Shown here: positions 12,492-20,834 of the stretch, one piece after another
How positions within the stretch are numbered: the first letter of the stretch is position 1
Layout: every line of letters starts with the position of its first letter
Assembly: GCA_011046135.1 (NCBI GenBank)
Contig: DSBG01000126.1
Coordinates: 1 to 59,317 of the forward strand
Reading direction: 5' to 3'
DNA: 59,317 bases
DNA from: Deltaproteobacteria bacterium
Lineage (GTDB): Bacteria > Desulfobacterota > Desulfomonilia > UBA1062
Notes under the pieces: model-generated
The model's input: only the letters and a program-made list of their open reading frames with translations
What the model was told of the DNA's origin: nothing
Databases searched by the model: none
Made by a program: the position numbers and the translations under genes

Positions 12492-13250
12492 TCAATGGCT
12501 TTTTGGCAGCTCCAGTGCCGTAAAGACAGCGTTCATCTCACTGGTGTATGATCCCTCGTCCGAGTAGATGGTTAAAGGCCTCTCGATAATGAGCTCTTTC
12601 CCCCCATCACGCAGCCCCGACAGGAGACAGAGTTCGGCATTACTATGGGAAGTGGAGTGAACAAACATGCATCGCTTCGGTTCTATCCGATGGCGTCGCA
12701 TCGCAACCACGAGATCGACAAAACGCCACGCAGGATAGACGATGTAGAATCTCCCTGACGCAGCCAGAAGCTCGTAGGAGCTTTTCAGGAGACCATCCAG
12801 GTCCAGCAGGAGTTCGTGTCGTGCAATGGCCCTGTTCCTTTCAGGATTGAGCCTGCCGGTTGCAAGGGGCCTGTACGGGGGATTCGTCACCACGGCATCA
12901 AACTTCCCTCCTTTGAAGGTTCGCACATCTCCGCAGATGATTCGAACCTTATCCTGGAGACCAGACCTCATCACCGAGCGTGCGGACATGTCTGCAAGGT
13001 CTTCCTGGACTTCCACCCCGGTCACGTGGAGTCCCTTTACGGCGGCCAGCAGAATAGAGAGGATCCCCGAGCCCGAGCCGATGTCGACAACCTCTGCTGC
13101 GGGATTCTCATCGACAAAAGCAGCGAGAAGGTACGCATCCAGTGAGTAGCGGTACCCGGTGCGTTTCTGCAGGATGGAGAGATGTAAACAGCTCAGCGTG
13201 TCGAGTGTTTCATCCTCTCTGGGCCCAGAGGGATCATTCGTCCAAGGCAT
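12492..13250 (-). CDS. TrmN6-like SAM-dependent methyltransferase
   Basis: 252 residues from the ATG at 13250, which overlaps the end of ndk by 17 bp and has GGAGG about 15 bases upstream; the frame is open further but would run deep into ndk. SAM-binding loop VDIGSGSGILSILLA and the catalytic NPPY motif (VVTNPPYRPLATGR) mark an amino-methylating enzyme. The closest known type is TrmN6, which makes m6A37 in tRNA-Val; the opening region SILQKRTGYRYSLDAYLLAAF also fits. RNA target inferred, not shown. Confidence 0.8.
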   Translation of the reverse strand: MPWTNDPSGPREDETLDTLSCLHLSILQKRTGYRYSLDAYLLAAFVDENPAAEVVDIGSGSGILSILLAAVKGLHVTGVEVQEDLADMSARSVMRSGLQDKVRIICGDVRTFKGGKFDAVVTNPPYRPLATGRLNPERNRAIARHELLLDLDGLLKSSYELLAASGRFYIVYPAWRFVDLVVAMRRHRIEPKRCMFVHSTSHSNAELCLLSGLRDGGKELIIERPLTIYSDEGSYTSEMNAVFTALELPKSH

Positions 13251-13707
13251 AGGAGAATCTGTCAACCTCCCTGGTATAGGAGAATCGTTCCTCCGGGGAG
13301 AAGAATCTCTTGATCTCGAGGAGTGCTGTTTCCCGGCTGTCGGATGCATGGATGAGGTTGAATCTGATGCTCAAGCCCCAGTCACCCCGGATCGTCCCCG
13401 GAAGTGCACTGCGAGCGTTCGTCACCCCCGTCAGCGTCCTCACCACGTTCACCGCCTCGAGTCCCTCAACACACAGGGCCACCACCGGGGTGGCCATCAT
13501 GAACTCTCGTATCTTCGGGAAATACGGTTCATCCTTGAGGTGCGCATAGTGTTCCCTGAGAAGTTCATCGTGCATCATAAGCATTTTCATGCCCACGATT
13601 CGAAGTCCTTTTTCTTCCAGCCGTACGATGATCTTCCCGATCATTCCCCGTTCAACAGCATCGGGCTTGATGAGTACCAGTGTCTGTTCCATGGTGGTCT
13701 GTGTCAT
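13234..13707 (-). CDS. ndk: Nucleoside diphosphate kinase
   Basis: 157 residues from the ATG at 13707 (GGGAGAGAG directly upstream); the open frame starts earlier. Transfers phosphate between nucleoside tri- and diphosphates through a phosphohistidine. Family motifs: TLVLIKPDAVERG near the start and the active-site His in NLIHASDSRETA. About 15-20 residues longer than the usual bacterial Ndk, with a C-terminal extension (RFSYTREVDRFSYALDE). In the deoxypyrimidine operon it would supply the last step to dTTP. Confidence 0.95.
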   Translation of the reverse strand: MTQTTMEQTLVLIKPDAVERGMIGKIIVRLEEKGLRIVGMKMLMMHDELLREHYAHLKDEPYFPKIREFMMATPVVALCVEGLEAVNVVRTLTGVTNARSALPGTIRGDWGLSIRFNLIHASDSRETALLEIKRFFSPEERFSYTREVDRFSYALDE

Positions 13708-13760
13708 CTCTCTCCCGTGATCTTCCGTGGCACCGGGTGTGTTTACCCTGATTCTCTTCT

Positions 13761-14477
13761 TCAAACCGATTCCTTGATACTATCCTCGAAGAGGCTCGGT
13801 GCAATCTTCATTGCATCCTCGAACATGAGGTAGGCGAGACGCCGTATCTCCCACTCTGCGGATTTTTCAAGCCGGAGCTCAAAGAAGTGCCGAAGAGAGC
13901 GTGCATTCACGTACACATACGCTGCGGTGGCCCAGCCCACCGGCATGAGTCTCCTGAGTTCCTGGTTTCTCACGCCCAGGGCCTGGAGCTCCTCGTACAC
14001 GTCCATTGCGTGCTTGTGCTCCCGCTCGTAGGCGGCGTAGACAGCCCTTACCGCGTCCTCTGAGTCGAGATACTCCAGTGCGGGATAGATAAACATGTTC
14101 TTGTTCGCCTTCACATACCTGGTTGAGCGGAAGGTCCACCCTATGCCGATTCTGTGCCGCGTCCACTGTCCCGCGAGGGATTTCGACACGCCGGTCACGT
14201 AATAGATAAACTGGACAGCCTCCAGGCAGGTATGGTGTCCCCACCTGATCAACTTCCTGTTCAGAAGGAGATCGTCTTCATGAGTTCCAGCCGATTCATG
14301 GCTCAGCCGGGCGGTATATGCAGGCAGCGTCTCAGTCGTAACACCCTGGTCTTCCATGGCCTCGGTGGGCATTGTCATGCCGATACGCTGGATACAGGGC
14401 TCTTCGTTCCTGAAGAGATCCCTTCGCAGTCCCTTCCACCTTTCGATATGTTCCATTTCACGATCGAAGTACTTCAA
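13761..14477 (-). CDS. thyX: Flavin-dependent thymidylate synthase (ThyX)
   Basis: 238 residues from a TTG at 14477 whose TTGA overlaps the dcd stop codon, with AGGAGG about ten bases upstream; an internal ATG at 14456 is the alternative. ThyX methylates dUMP to dTMP with FAD and methylenetetrahydrofolate. Visible: CLEAVQFIYYVTGVSKSLAGQWTRHR, and NARSLRHFFELRLEKSAEWEIRRLA at the C-terminus. Odd: the signature reads RHRIGIGWTFRSTRY, eight residues between RHR and Ser instead of the usual seven. Neighbours are dCMP deaminase and Ndk, consistent with dTTP synthesis. Confidence 0.9.
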   Translation of the reverse strand: MKYFDREMEHIERWKGLRRDLFRNEEPCIQRIGMTMPTEAMEDQGVTTETLPAYTARLSHESAGTHEDDLLLNRKLIRWGHHTCLEAVQFIYYVTGVSKSLAGQWTRHRIGIGWTFRSTRYVKANKNMFIYPALEYLDSEDAVRAVYAAYEREHKHAMDVYEELQALGVRNQELRRLMPVGWATAAYVYVNARSLRHFFELRLEKSAEWEIRRLAYLMFEDAMKIAPSLFEDSIKESV

Positions 14478-15058
14478 AATGGTCTTTCCTCCTCGCCATT
14501 GGTCGATACCCGGTCCCCCTGCCATACCCCCCGGTAGGGAACCGCTTTACCGTCGATGGGAAAGAATGCTATGCACAGGATCCTGAAACCCATCTGGATC
14601 TCGACATCCGCAGTTCCCTGGTGCTTCATTCCCACCGTGAGTCGTCCCTGATAGTTCGGGGAGATGAACGCCGTTTCCAGGGGAATGCCCGAGCGGATGA
14701 GTGTGGTCCGCGGTCGCAGGTACCCAAAGAGCTCTTCAGGCAGGTTGACCTGTTCCATGGTCTGAAAAAGCAGATACTCACCGGGTTTCACGAGAAAGAT
14801 GCCGTCGGGGGTTGTGGTACTGTCCATGAGCTTTTCAATCTCGGGCGTCACCCTGCTGTTGCGCAGGAGTCTTGCGCTGCCCACCGGCTTGTAGATGGCC
14901 CCCAGCCTGAGGTCAACGGTGGTCCCCTCGATTCCGTCTACCTGATCCTTTTCCAGATGTTCGATGAGCGGTTTTCTCATGGCCTGTCCCGTGACATGAT
15001 CCTCCACGAGCACACCCTGACGTATCATGGAGAGTATTCTGTCTGCGCCAAGTACCAC
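14474..15058 (-). CDS. dCTP deaminase / dUTPase superfamily protein
   Basis: 194 residues, GTG start, GGAGG about eight bases upstream. Overall fold of the trimeric dUTPase/Dcd superfamily: VDLRLGA, KPGEYLLFQTMEQVNLPEELFGYLRPRTTLIRSGI, then AFISPNYQGRLTVGM. The Arg-rich PRTTLIRSG matches the Dcd motif RSSLxRxG. The family's catalytic acid (Glu in Dcd, Asp in dUTPase) is not obvious in the expected stretch. It most likely makes dUTP or dUMP for ThyX, but the activity is uncertain. It starts on the comEB stop codon and ends on the thyX start. Confidence 0.8.
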   Translation of the reverse strand: MVLGADRILSMIRQGVLVEDHVTGQAMRKPLIEHLEKDQVDGIEGTTVDLRLGAIYKPVGSARLLRNSRVTPEIEKLMDSTTTPDGIFLVKPGEYLLFQTMEQVNLPEELFGYLRPRTTLIRSGIPLETAFISPNYQGRLTVGMKHQGTADVEIQMGFRILCIAFFPIDGKAVPYRGVWQGDRVSTNGEEERPF

Positions 15059-15595
15059 CTAGAGCCTCCTCCTCGATGTATCGTGCTTCAGAAAGTCCAC
15101 CGCGTAGACAATGGTCTCTTCCTTGATGATGAGTTGTTCCACCTCTGTATTGCTCGATGCAAGAACCTTTTTCCAGAACCTGTCACGCTCAGGTACTGGG
15201 GAGTCATACGGGTATTCGTAGACAACCCGTTCGATCCCTGACATGACGATGAGCTTTGAACAGGTGATACAGGGCTCAAGGGTGCAGTAAATCGTTCCGC
15301 CCTCAAGGGACATACCCTTCTTGGATGCAAGCGCAATGGCATTGGCCTCGGCATGAGCGGATCTGCACATGTCATACTTTTCAGCCTCGGACCACTGAAG
15401 AGATCGCCTGAAGCACTGTTCTTCATCGCAGCAGTGCGCCTGACCGGGAAGCGACCCGTTGTATCCTGTTGCGAGAACCTGCTTGTCTTTGACAACCACT
15501 GCTCCGGTCGGCCGTGACAGACAGGTGGAACGGGACGCTGCAAGCTTGGCCAGCATCATGAAATATTCATCCCACGAAGGTCTCTTGTGAATCAT
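15059..15595 (-). CDS. dCMP deaminase (ComEB-type)
   Basis: 178 residues. Zinc-dependent cytidylate deaminase giving dUMP, the ThyX substrate. The zinc site is complete: HAEANA with the proton-shuttling Glu, and the PCITC pair (LEPCITCSKL). An additional insertion with three cysteines (AHCCDEEQCFRR) is common in dCMP deaminases of this class. It is the first gene of the run comEB-dcd-thyX-ndk. Weak ribosome site (GTGAGTGA). Confidence 0.93.
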   Translation of the reverse strand: MIHKRPSWDEYFMMLAKLAASRSTCLSRPTGAVVVKDKQVLATGYNGSLPGQAHCCDEEQCFRRSLQWSEAEKYDMCRSAHAEANAIALASKKGMSLEGGTIYCTLEPCITCSKLIVMSGIERVVYEYPYDSPVPERDRFWKKVLASSNTEVEQLIIKEETIVYAVDFLKHDTSRRRL

Positions 15596-16007
15596 TCACT
15601 CACCACTGTATTCTTGAACTGGTTCTCTCGACTGAATGGTCTTTTTCTCTCTCGGGATTCGATACCACACCTGCTTTATGTGATGCTACAGATAATTTGT
15701 GTGCACAGGGAAACCTTCCTCTTGCGTGATTTTCCTCAAACCCCTTAATCCCAGGTACTCCTGTGCTGCCGGCACCCGGCATCCAAGAATCACGCCCACA
15801 GAGCAGCATTCAGGACGATCCGTTCTGACTGTGGGAATGCCTCTGTGAGCGAGATTTCCCGCCACGTGCTCATCCTCTGATTCGGGCTTCGTGCATCCCA
15901 TCCAGGCATGGACAAACCCGGCACCATGATGTAGACGGAGTAGTGATACCCACGTGTACTGAACCAGGTGTCCGTGACGTGCAGGTTTTTACCCAGGAGG
16001 AAGGCTC
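15596..16007. other. Divergent intergenic region between the dCMP deaminase and FAD enzyme genes
   Basis: About 410 bases that must carry promoters for both directions. I see no convincing -35/-10 pair, RNA gene or repeat. A minus-strand frame at 15686-15901 (71 codons, ATG) has no recognisable domain and no clear ribosome site; I leave it unannotated. The plus-strand gene at 16008 has a good ribosome site (AGGAGGAAGG) at the end of this region. Confidence 0.5.
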
Positions 16008-17315
16008 ATGCTTGATGCAATAGTTATCGGAGCAGGCTATGCCGGAATGGGTACGGCCGCACTCCTGGCACATGCCGGGTGGAAGGTGCTCGTCATCGAG
16101 AAAACCTCCCTGGTCGGCGGCAGAGCGAGTTCGTTCACCGATGATCAGGGATATACGTGGGAATTCGGGGCTCACTCCTTCCGCCTCGGTCACAAAGGCA
16201 TTGCAAACGAGCTGTTTCACCGCCTGGGTCTCGAGATCAATTTTCTCCCCGAGACTCGGGACGCAAAGCTCATCTATTCATCACGGTTGTGGGACAGGCC
16301 GAACGGCGCCCTGGGGTTTCTCACAACCCCCATGCTTTCATTGCGCGCCAGACTTACCCTCCTGATGCTCCTGATCCGCATCAAGAAGGCATCTCCCGAG
16401 ATGTGGTACGACAGGACACTTCTGGAATTCTATCACCAGTGGTTTTCGAACCAGGAGCTCGAGGGTTTTCTCTCCTTCCTGGGCATGACCGTGATGTGTC
16501 CGGATTCCGGGAGAGTCAGTGCCGGCGAGGTTATCTCTTTTATCCAGAGAGCTCTGGCCGCCGGCATCGGTGCGGGAGAGGCGGTTGGCGGTACACGGCA
16601 GATCTTTGCCAAGCTGCTATTTGAGGTGGAGAAAACCGGAGAACTCCACCTCAACGAAGAAGTGCTGAGCCTGAGAACAGACCATGGAAGAGTCATCGGG
16701 GTGAAAACGGATAAAGGCACCTATGATTCCCAGCGGATCGTGTACGCGGCGCGCCTGGATCACCTCTTTGACATTGTAGATGAAGAACTGTTTTCTCCCG
16801 ATTTTTGTGCATACTGCCGTTCCATCGAACACAGCTCGGGCCTGACCATCGACTTTATCACCGATTACCCTGTGTGCGACATCAAAAGTGGCATCCTGGG
16901 AGTCGATGTCCCCATCTGGGCACGGTTCCAGTCAAATGCCGATCCGAGCTTCACGCCCCAGGGAAAATATCTTTCCACCTGGGGGATCCTCCTCCCCTGG
17001 GGGTTCGATGGAGATCCCGAGATAGTGGAAGAAACTGAAGCCAGTCTGAAATCAACTATTTCAACGCTCTTTCCCCATCTCCTCGCCAATCTGAGAAGAG
17101 AGCGAAAGCTTGTCGTGAACCGCCTCAACGGCAACGTTCTGGTTCCCCTGCATGCGAAGCCTCACCGCCCTGATGTTCACTGCGATGCCCTCGAAGGGCT
17201 CTATTTCGCCGGAGATACCTTCAGGGGTGATGGGTGTTCAGGCGACATCAGCTTTTCTTCCGCCATGAAGGTTGCAGATGCACTTCTTTCCCCACGGGTG
17301 GAAAAGAAAAGCTGA
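16008..17315 (+). CDS. FAD-dependent oxidoreductase, phytoene desaturase/amine oxidase type
   Basis: 435 residues. N-terminal dinucleotide-binding motif GAGYAGMGTAALLAHAGW followed by the Glu of the FAD ribose site (VIEKTSLVGGRASSF), and the C-terminal FAD clamp GLYFAGDTFRGDGCSGDISFSSAM. This is the layout of phytoene desaturases, carotene isomerases and protoporphyrinogen oxidases. No other carotenoid gene is present, so the substrate is unknown; an isoprenoid or other lipid is plausible given HMG-CoA reductase 3 kb away. Followed after 73 bases by the HAD phosphatase. Confidence 0.8.
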   Translation: MLDAIVIGAGYAGMGTAALLAHAGWKVLVIEKTSLVGGRASSFTDDQGYTWEFGAHSFRLGHKGIANELFHRLGLEINFLPETRDAKLIYSSRLWDRPNGALGFLTTPMLSLRARLTLLMLLIRIKKASPEMWYDRTLLEFYHQWFSNQELEGFLSFLGMTVMCPDSGRVSAGEVISFIQRALAAGIGAGEAVGGTRQIFAKLLFEVEKTGELHLNEEVLSLRTDHGRVIGVKTDKGTYDSQRIVYAARLDHLFDIVDEELFSPDFCAYCRSIEHSSGLTIDFITDYPVCDIKSGILGVDVPIWARFQSNADPSFTPQGKYLSTWGILLPWGFDGDPEIVEETEASLKSTISTLFPHLLANLRRERKLVVNRLNGNVLVPLHAKPHRPDVHCDALEGLYFAGDTFRGDGCSGDISFSSAMKVADALLSPRVEKKS

Positions 17316-17388
17316 ACGCTCCTGGAACGGTTTTGAACATCCATCACTCTTGCCATTTACGCACACCCCTGGTACAACCTGGGCACCC

Positions 17389-18063
17389 ATGCAGGATATC
17401 GCAGCGTTTTTTGACATGGATCACACCATCACCTGGGAGAACTCCGGTCTGTCTTCTGTCCGATTTGCCCGCCGGCACGGACTGATACCCCTGAGCCATG
17501 TCCTCAAGAGCATCTTCAAGATAGCCCTGTACCGCTTTTCCCTGCTGGACATTGAACAGTGGTACGAAAAAAACATGGGGATGCTCTCCGGGGTTACCCT
17601 TGATGAGATAGGGCACTTCTCAGACCTGTGGTTCCATGCCATGATCAGGAAGACCATCTACGAAGAGGCAGCTCTACTGATCCGTGATCACGTTGCCCGG
17701 GGACATCGCCTCGTCATCATCAGCAACTCACCGCCCTTCTTTGTGCTCCCCATGGCTCGGACCCTCGATATCACGGACGTCCTGTGCACGCAGGTGGAGG
17801 TCATGGATGGAAAACTCACCGGCAAGATCATAAAGCCACTGTGCTACGGGAAGGGAAAACTCACGTATGCCCGATCCTGGGCACAGGAACACGGCATCGA
17901 CCTGCTGAAGAGCTACTTTTACACGGACTCCTTCTTTGACATCGATCTCATGCAGGCTGTGGGTCACCCCGTCGCAACGAACCCCGACATGAAACTGAGG
18001 AAGGCTGCCCAGAAAAACAGCTGGCCCATCATGTCATTCAGCCGCAGGGCTGCTTTCGAATAG
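17389..18063 (+). CDS. HAD-IB family phosphatase
   Basis: 225 residues from the ATG at 17389; the frame is open upstream into the end of the previous gene. Motif I FDMDHTIT (nucleophile and acid Asp), motif II SNSP (VIISNSPPFF), a Lys in the GKGKLTYARSW region and motif IV DSFFDIDLM. The helical cap and overall size fit the SerB-like IB subfamily (hydrolases related to phosphoserine phosphatase and acyl-glycerol phosphate proteins). Substrate unknown. No clear ribosome site, so it may depend on translation of the FAD enzyme. Confidence 0.75.
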   Translation: MQDIAAFFDMDHTITWENSGLSSVRFARRHGLIPLSHVLKSIFKIALYRFSLLDIEQWYEKNMGMLSGVTLDEIGHFSDLWFHAMIRKTIYEEAALLIRDHVARGHRLVIISNSPPFFVLPMARTLDITDVLCTQVEVMDGKLTGKIIKPLCYGKGKLTYARSWAQEHGIDLLKSYFYTDSFFDIDLMQAVGHPVATNPDMKLRKAAQKNSWPIMSFSRRAAFE

Positions 18064-18134
18064 ATACATCTCATGGGAATCCCCCCTGAGCAGGGGTCCC
18101 TCAAGAACCTGATCATACCTCTGTCTGAACTCTA

Positions 18135-19202
18135 TCAGATGATGTTCGCCAGCCTGAACAGGGTGAGGAATGATTTGGCCGGGAGGCTGCTTCCATGGGC
18201 GCAGAAGGTCTTACGCTCCGACCCGCAGAATCTCGACTTGGTGAAGTACAATCCCTTGAAACTGTAGATGCTGTTGCCGTACCGGTAGAGGAGCCGGATG
18301 ATCCTCTTGAGGATCGGTGACTCGCATGCCTTTTCGTCATCGCCAACCACCAGCGGGCACAACCCCAGGTGCAGGTACTTCACCCCTTCCTCCTTGAAGG
18401 TTTCCATGGCATGCACCATCAGCGGATAGAAGATCCCCTGCCTGAACCGGTGAGAGAACCTCGAGATGTTCGGCGCGTAACTGATGATCCTGCCGTCCTC
18501 GTAGACCGGGTCGAAGAAGATGAAGCCGACGAGTTCACCATCGAGATAGGCGTAGAACCTCCTGGTCCCCTCTTCGTACTCCATCTCCATGGGCCTGATG
18601 AGGAACACGATCTCCCTGTTCCTCACTTTCCTCGTCTTCAGCCACTCTCCGGTGAGCTGCCGTGTTCCCTCGCCACTGTCCTTCTCCTCGATGCGTATCC
18701 CCTCGTTCCTCGCATGGTTCACCGAGGTCCTGAGCACCTGCTTCTTCTTGCCCCTGAGATCCCAGTTCTCAAGATCCACCACCGACTCGACGCCGAACTG
18801 GGTGCAGTAGTACCCGAACTTCTCGTGGAGGAGATCGGCCACCTCCTCTGATACCTGGGCGAACTCGATCTTCCTTCCCGTGAGGAGAAACTCCCTGATG
18901 AGCGTCTCGCGATCCTTCCTGTGGCACACGGGGTCCGCCAATACCGCGTGAAGACCCCAGAGCTGTTTGAAGGCGATGTACCCCATCCCAGGGATGTCGA
19001 AGTACTGCATGCCGGGCTGGAGCCCGGAAAAGGACATGCAGTGATTCCCGTAGTTCCTCAGGTAGACAAGGCGCTCTTCCAGGCTGAACAGATCGATCCC
19101 ACCCTTCACTCCTGCCCGGTAGAGATTCATGGACAGTATCTTGGCCCCGGTCCTATCGTCCGAACGTCTGGGTTGTGTTTCCGCACGGCTTGCAATACTC
19201 AT
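18135..19202 (-). CDS. DUF2156 / LPG-synthase C-domain-like protein
   Basis: 355 residues from the ATG at 19202, which has GGAGG four bases upstream; an ATG 21 bases earlier is less likely. It looks like the soluble C-terminal domain of phosphatidylglycerol lysyltransferase (DUF2156), a tandem GNAT-like fold that moves an aminoacyl group from tRNA to a lipid: FDIPGMGYIAFKQLWGLHAVLADPVC, then LRTSVNHARNEGI, FYAYLDGELVGFIFFDPVYEDG and YLHLGLCPL. No membrane domain is attached. Second gene after HMG-CoA reductase (24-base gap), so likely cotranscribed with it. Substrate unknown. Confidence 0.7.
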   Translation of the reverse strand: MSIASRAETQPRRSDDRTGAKILSMNLYRAGVKGGIDLFSLEERLVYLRNYGNHCMSFSGLQPGMQYFDIPGMGYIAFKQLWGLHAVLADPVCHRKDRETLIREFLLTGRKIEFAQVSEEVADLLHEKFGYYCTQFGVESVVDLENWDLRGKKKQVLRTSVNHARNEGIRIEEKDSGEGTRQLTGEWLKTRKVRNREIVFLIRPMEMEYEEGTRRFYAYLDGELVGFIFFDPVYEDGRIISYAPNISRFSHRFRQGIFYPLMVHAMETFKEEGVKYLHLGLCPLVVGDDEKACESPILKRIIRLLYRYGNSIYSFKGLYFTKSRFCGSERKTFCAHGSSLPAKSFLTLFRLANII

Positions 19203-19226
19203 AGCACCTCCACAAGCGTTCACACG

Positions 19227-20834
19227 CTATCTGTTCTTCCCGAACCGCTCGTGGCTGGTCACCCAGTCAAGGGACGAGAGGGCCCCGGCAAGGGAGATCT
19301 CTCCAGCCACCACGACGGCTATCACGATCTCTGCAAACTTCAGGACATTGCCCGAACCGTAACAACCCAGAATCTCCAGGCACTCCCGCTGGGTGGGAAG
19401 ACCGGTCCCGCCCCCGTGCGTCGCCACGATGAGTGACGGGAGCGTGATGGAACCATAGAGATTTCCCTCGGGCGTCACCTCCGTGTAGATCATGCCCGCG
19501 GATGATTCCGCAATGTTCGCAACGTCCTGTCCCGTTGCCATGAAGAGCGCAGCCAGCGCATTGGCTGCATGGAGCCCGTTGTTCGATGCCCCTGCCATGA
19601 ACGCACCCAGGTTCCCCACCCTGCAGAGATGGTCCAGGGTCTCGGGGTCCACCCGCATGTGCTGGATCATGATCTCCCGAGGAATCACGATCTCGCCGGT
19701 CACCCGCTTCCCGCGCGTGTGCAGCGTGTTGATGAGGGAGGACTTCTTGTCCGTGGTGAGGTTCGCATCCATGTAGAAGTGGCGGACCGTGTTCACCTGG
19801 GTCAGGATCCAGTTGCAGGCAACGAACGTGGCCATGCTCACCATGTTCTGCCCGGCTGCATCCCCGGTGGAGTAGTTGAACCGCAGGTAGACGAACTTGC
19901 TCGCCAGGTACTTCTCCACGTCGAGGAGCTTGGCAACACGGGAGCTGGACTGCGCCTGCTGACGTATCTCCTCCATGTGCTCGTCAACCCACAGCGCAAA
20001 GTCGCGCGCCTCGCGGGCAGAGTCGAACACAAAGGCAGGTGCGCGCTGCATGCTCTCCTGCACCACCGTGGTCTTCACCCCACCGCACATGTTGATGATC
20101 TTCATCCCCCGGTTGTAGGATGCCACCAGGGTACCTTCACTCGTGCACAGCGGAATGAGAAAGTCCCCCTTCGCATACTCACCGTTCACCTTCAACGGCC
20201 CGGCAAACCCCAGCGGTACCTGGGCAACCCCCGTGAAATTCTCGATGTTCCCCCTGGTCACCTCGGGTTCGAACGAATAGTGCTTCACGTGATGGAGCGA
20301 CGCACCGGTGAACTCCTCCACGAACTCCTGCCTGCTCCGCACAATCTCGGGATCATAGTTCGCACCCTTCCTGTACGGAATACTCTGCCTCTGCTCACGG
20401 GTCTCGATGACCGTGTCCCTGGTCTCGAGCTCGAGGGTTCCGTACAGATCCGTCGTGAAGGAGAGAATGATCTCATGCTCCCGGTTCTTGGTCAGTGCTC
20501 CCATCGGCACCTGCACGTCCACATCCTCTCCCATGGGAAAGGCTATCGGGCAGAGCTCACCTATCTCGCAGGCCCTTATCCTCGCACCGTTGCTCCTGAC
20601 TACCACCCCGTCCAGGGGCACCTCGATCCCGTTGATGGTGATCCCGTTGATCCCGGTGAGCACCGCGTCCTTCATGGGGTTCTTGATGCAGAACATCACC
20701 CCACCCTCAAGATTCCTGAGGCTCCCCGCACTGTAGATCTTCTTGAGAAACAGCGGCGAAAGGGTCACCTGCCCTTTCGGCTCCGACGTCCTGCTGATGG
20801 ATACAAGCTTCTGATCCGTGTTCGGATTCCTCAT
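19227..20834 (-). CDS. Hydroxymethylglutaryl-CoA reductase with extra N-terminal domain
   Basis: 535 residues from the ATG at 20834 (GGAAGGA upstream). The catalytic part (about 165-535) is class I-like HMG-CoA reductase, making mevalonate: ENFTGVAQVPLGFAGPL, catalytic Glu near 233 in TSEGTLVAS, Lys in TTDKKSSLIN, Asp in ATGQDVANIAESSAG and a C-terminal His in SHERFG. Residues about 25-145 form an additional beta-rich domain not found in ordinary bacterial or archaeal reductases; it loosely recalls DUF6379-type beta-sandwich proteins, but this is weak. No other mevalonate gene lies in the window. Confidence 0.92.
   Translation of the reverse strand: MRNPNTDQKLVSISRTSEPKGQVTLSPLFLKKIYSAGSLRNLEGGVMFCIKNPMKDAVLTGINGITINGIEVPLDGVVVRSNGARIRACEIGELCPIAFPMGEDVDVQVPMGALTKNREHEIILSFTTDLYGTLELETRDTVIETREQRQSIPYRKGANYDPEIVRSRQEFVEEFTGASLHHVKHYSFEPEVTRGNIENFTGVAQVPLGFAGPLKVNGEYAKGDFLIPLCTSEGTLVASYNRGMKIINMCGGVKTTVVQESMQRAPAFVFDSAREARDFALWVDEHMEEIRQQAQSSSRVAKLLDVEKYLASKFVYLRFNYSTGDAAGQNMVSMATFVACNWILTQVNTVRHFYMDANLTTDKKSSLINTLHTRGKRVTGEIVIPREIMIQHMRVDPETLDHLCRVGNLGAFMAGASNNGLHAANALAALFMATGQDVANIAESSAGMIYTEVTPEGNLYGSITLPSLIVATHGGGTGLPTQRECLEILGCYGSGNVLKFAEIVIAVVVAGEISLAGALSSLDWVTSHERFGKNR

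Noticed and set aside
15686-15901. 71-codon minus-strand frame in the dCMP deaminase/FAD enzyme gap
   Set aside because: No recognisable domain and no good ribosome site; not enough to call a gene.
18078-18105. C-rich/G-rich hairpin between the HAD phosphatase and DUF2156 genes
   Set aside because: Stem of only about 5 bp and no T tract in either direction; too weak to call a terminator.
18073-18267. 64-codon plus-strand frame after the HAD phosphatase
   Set aside because: It lies antisense to the end of the DUF2156 gene, which is well supported.
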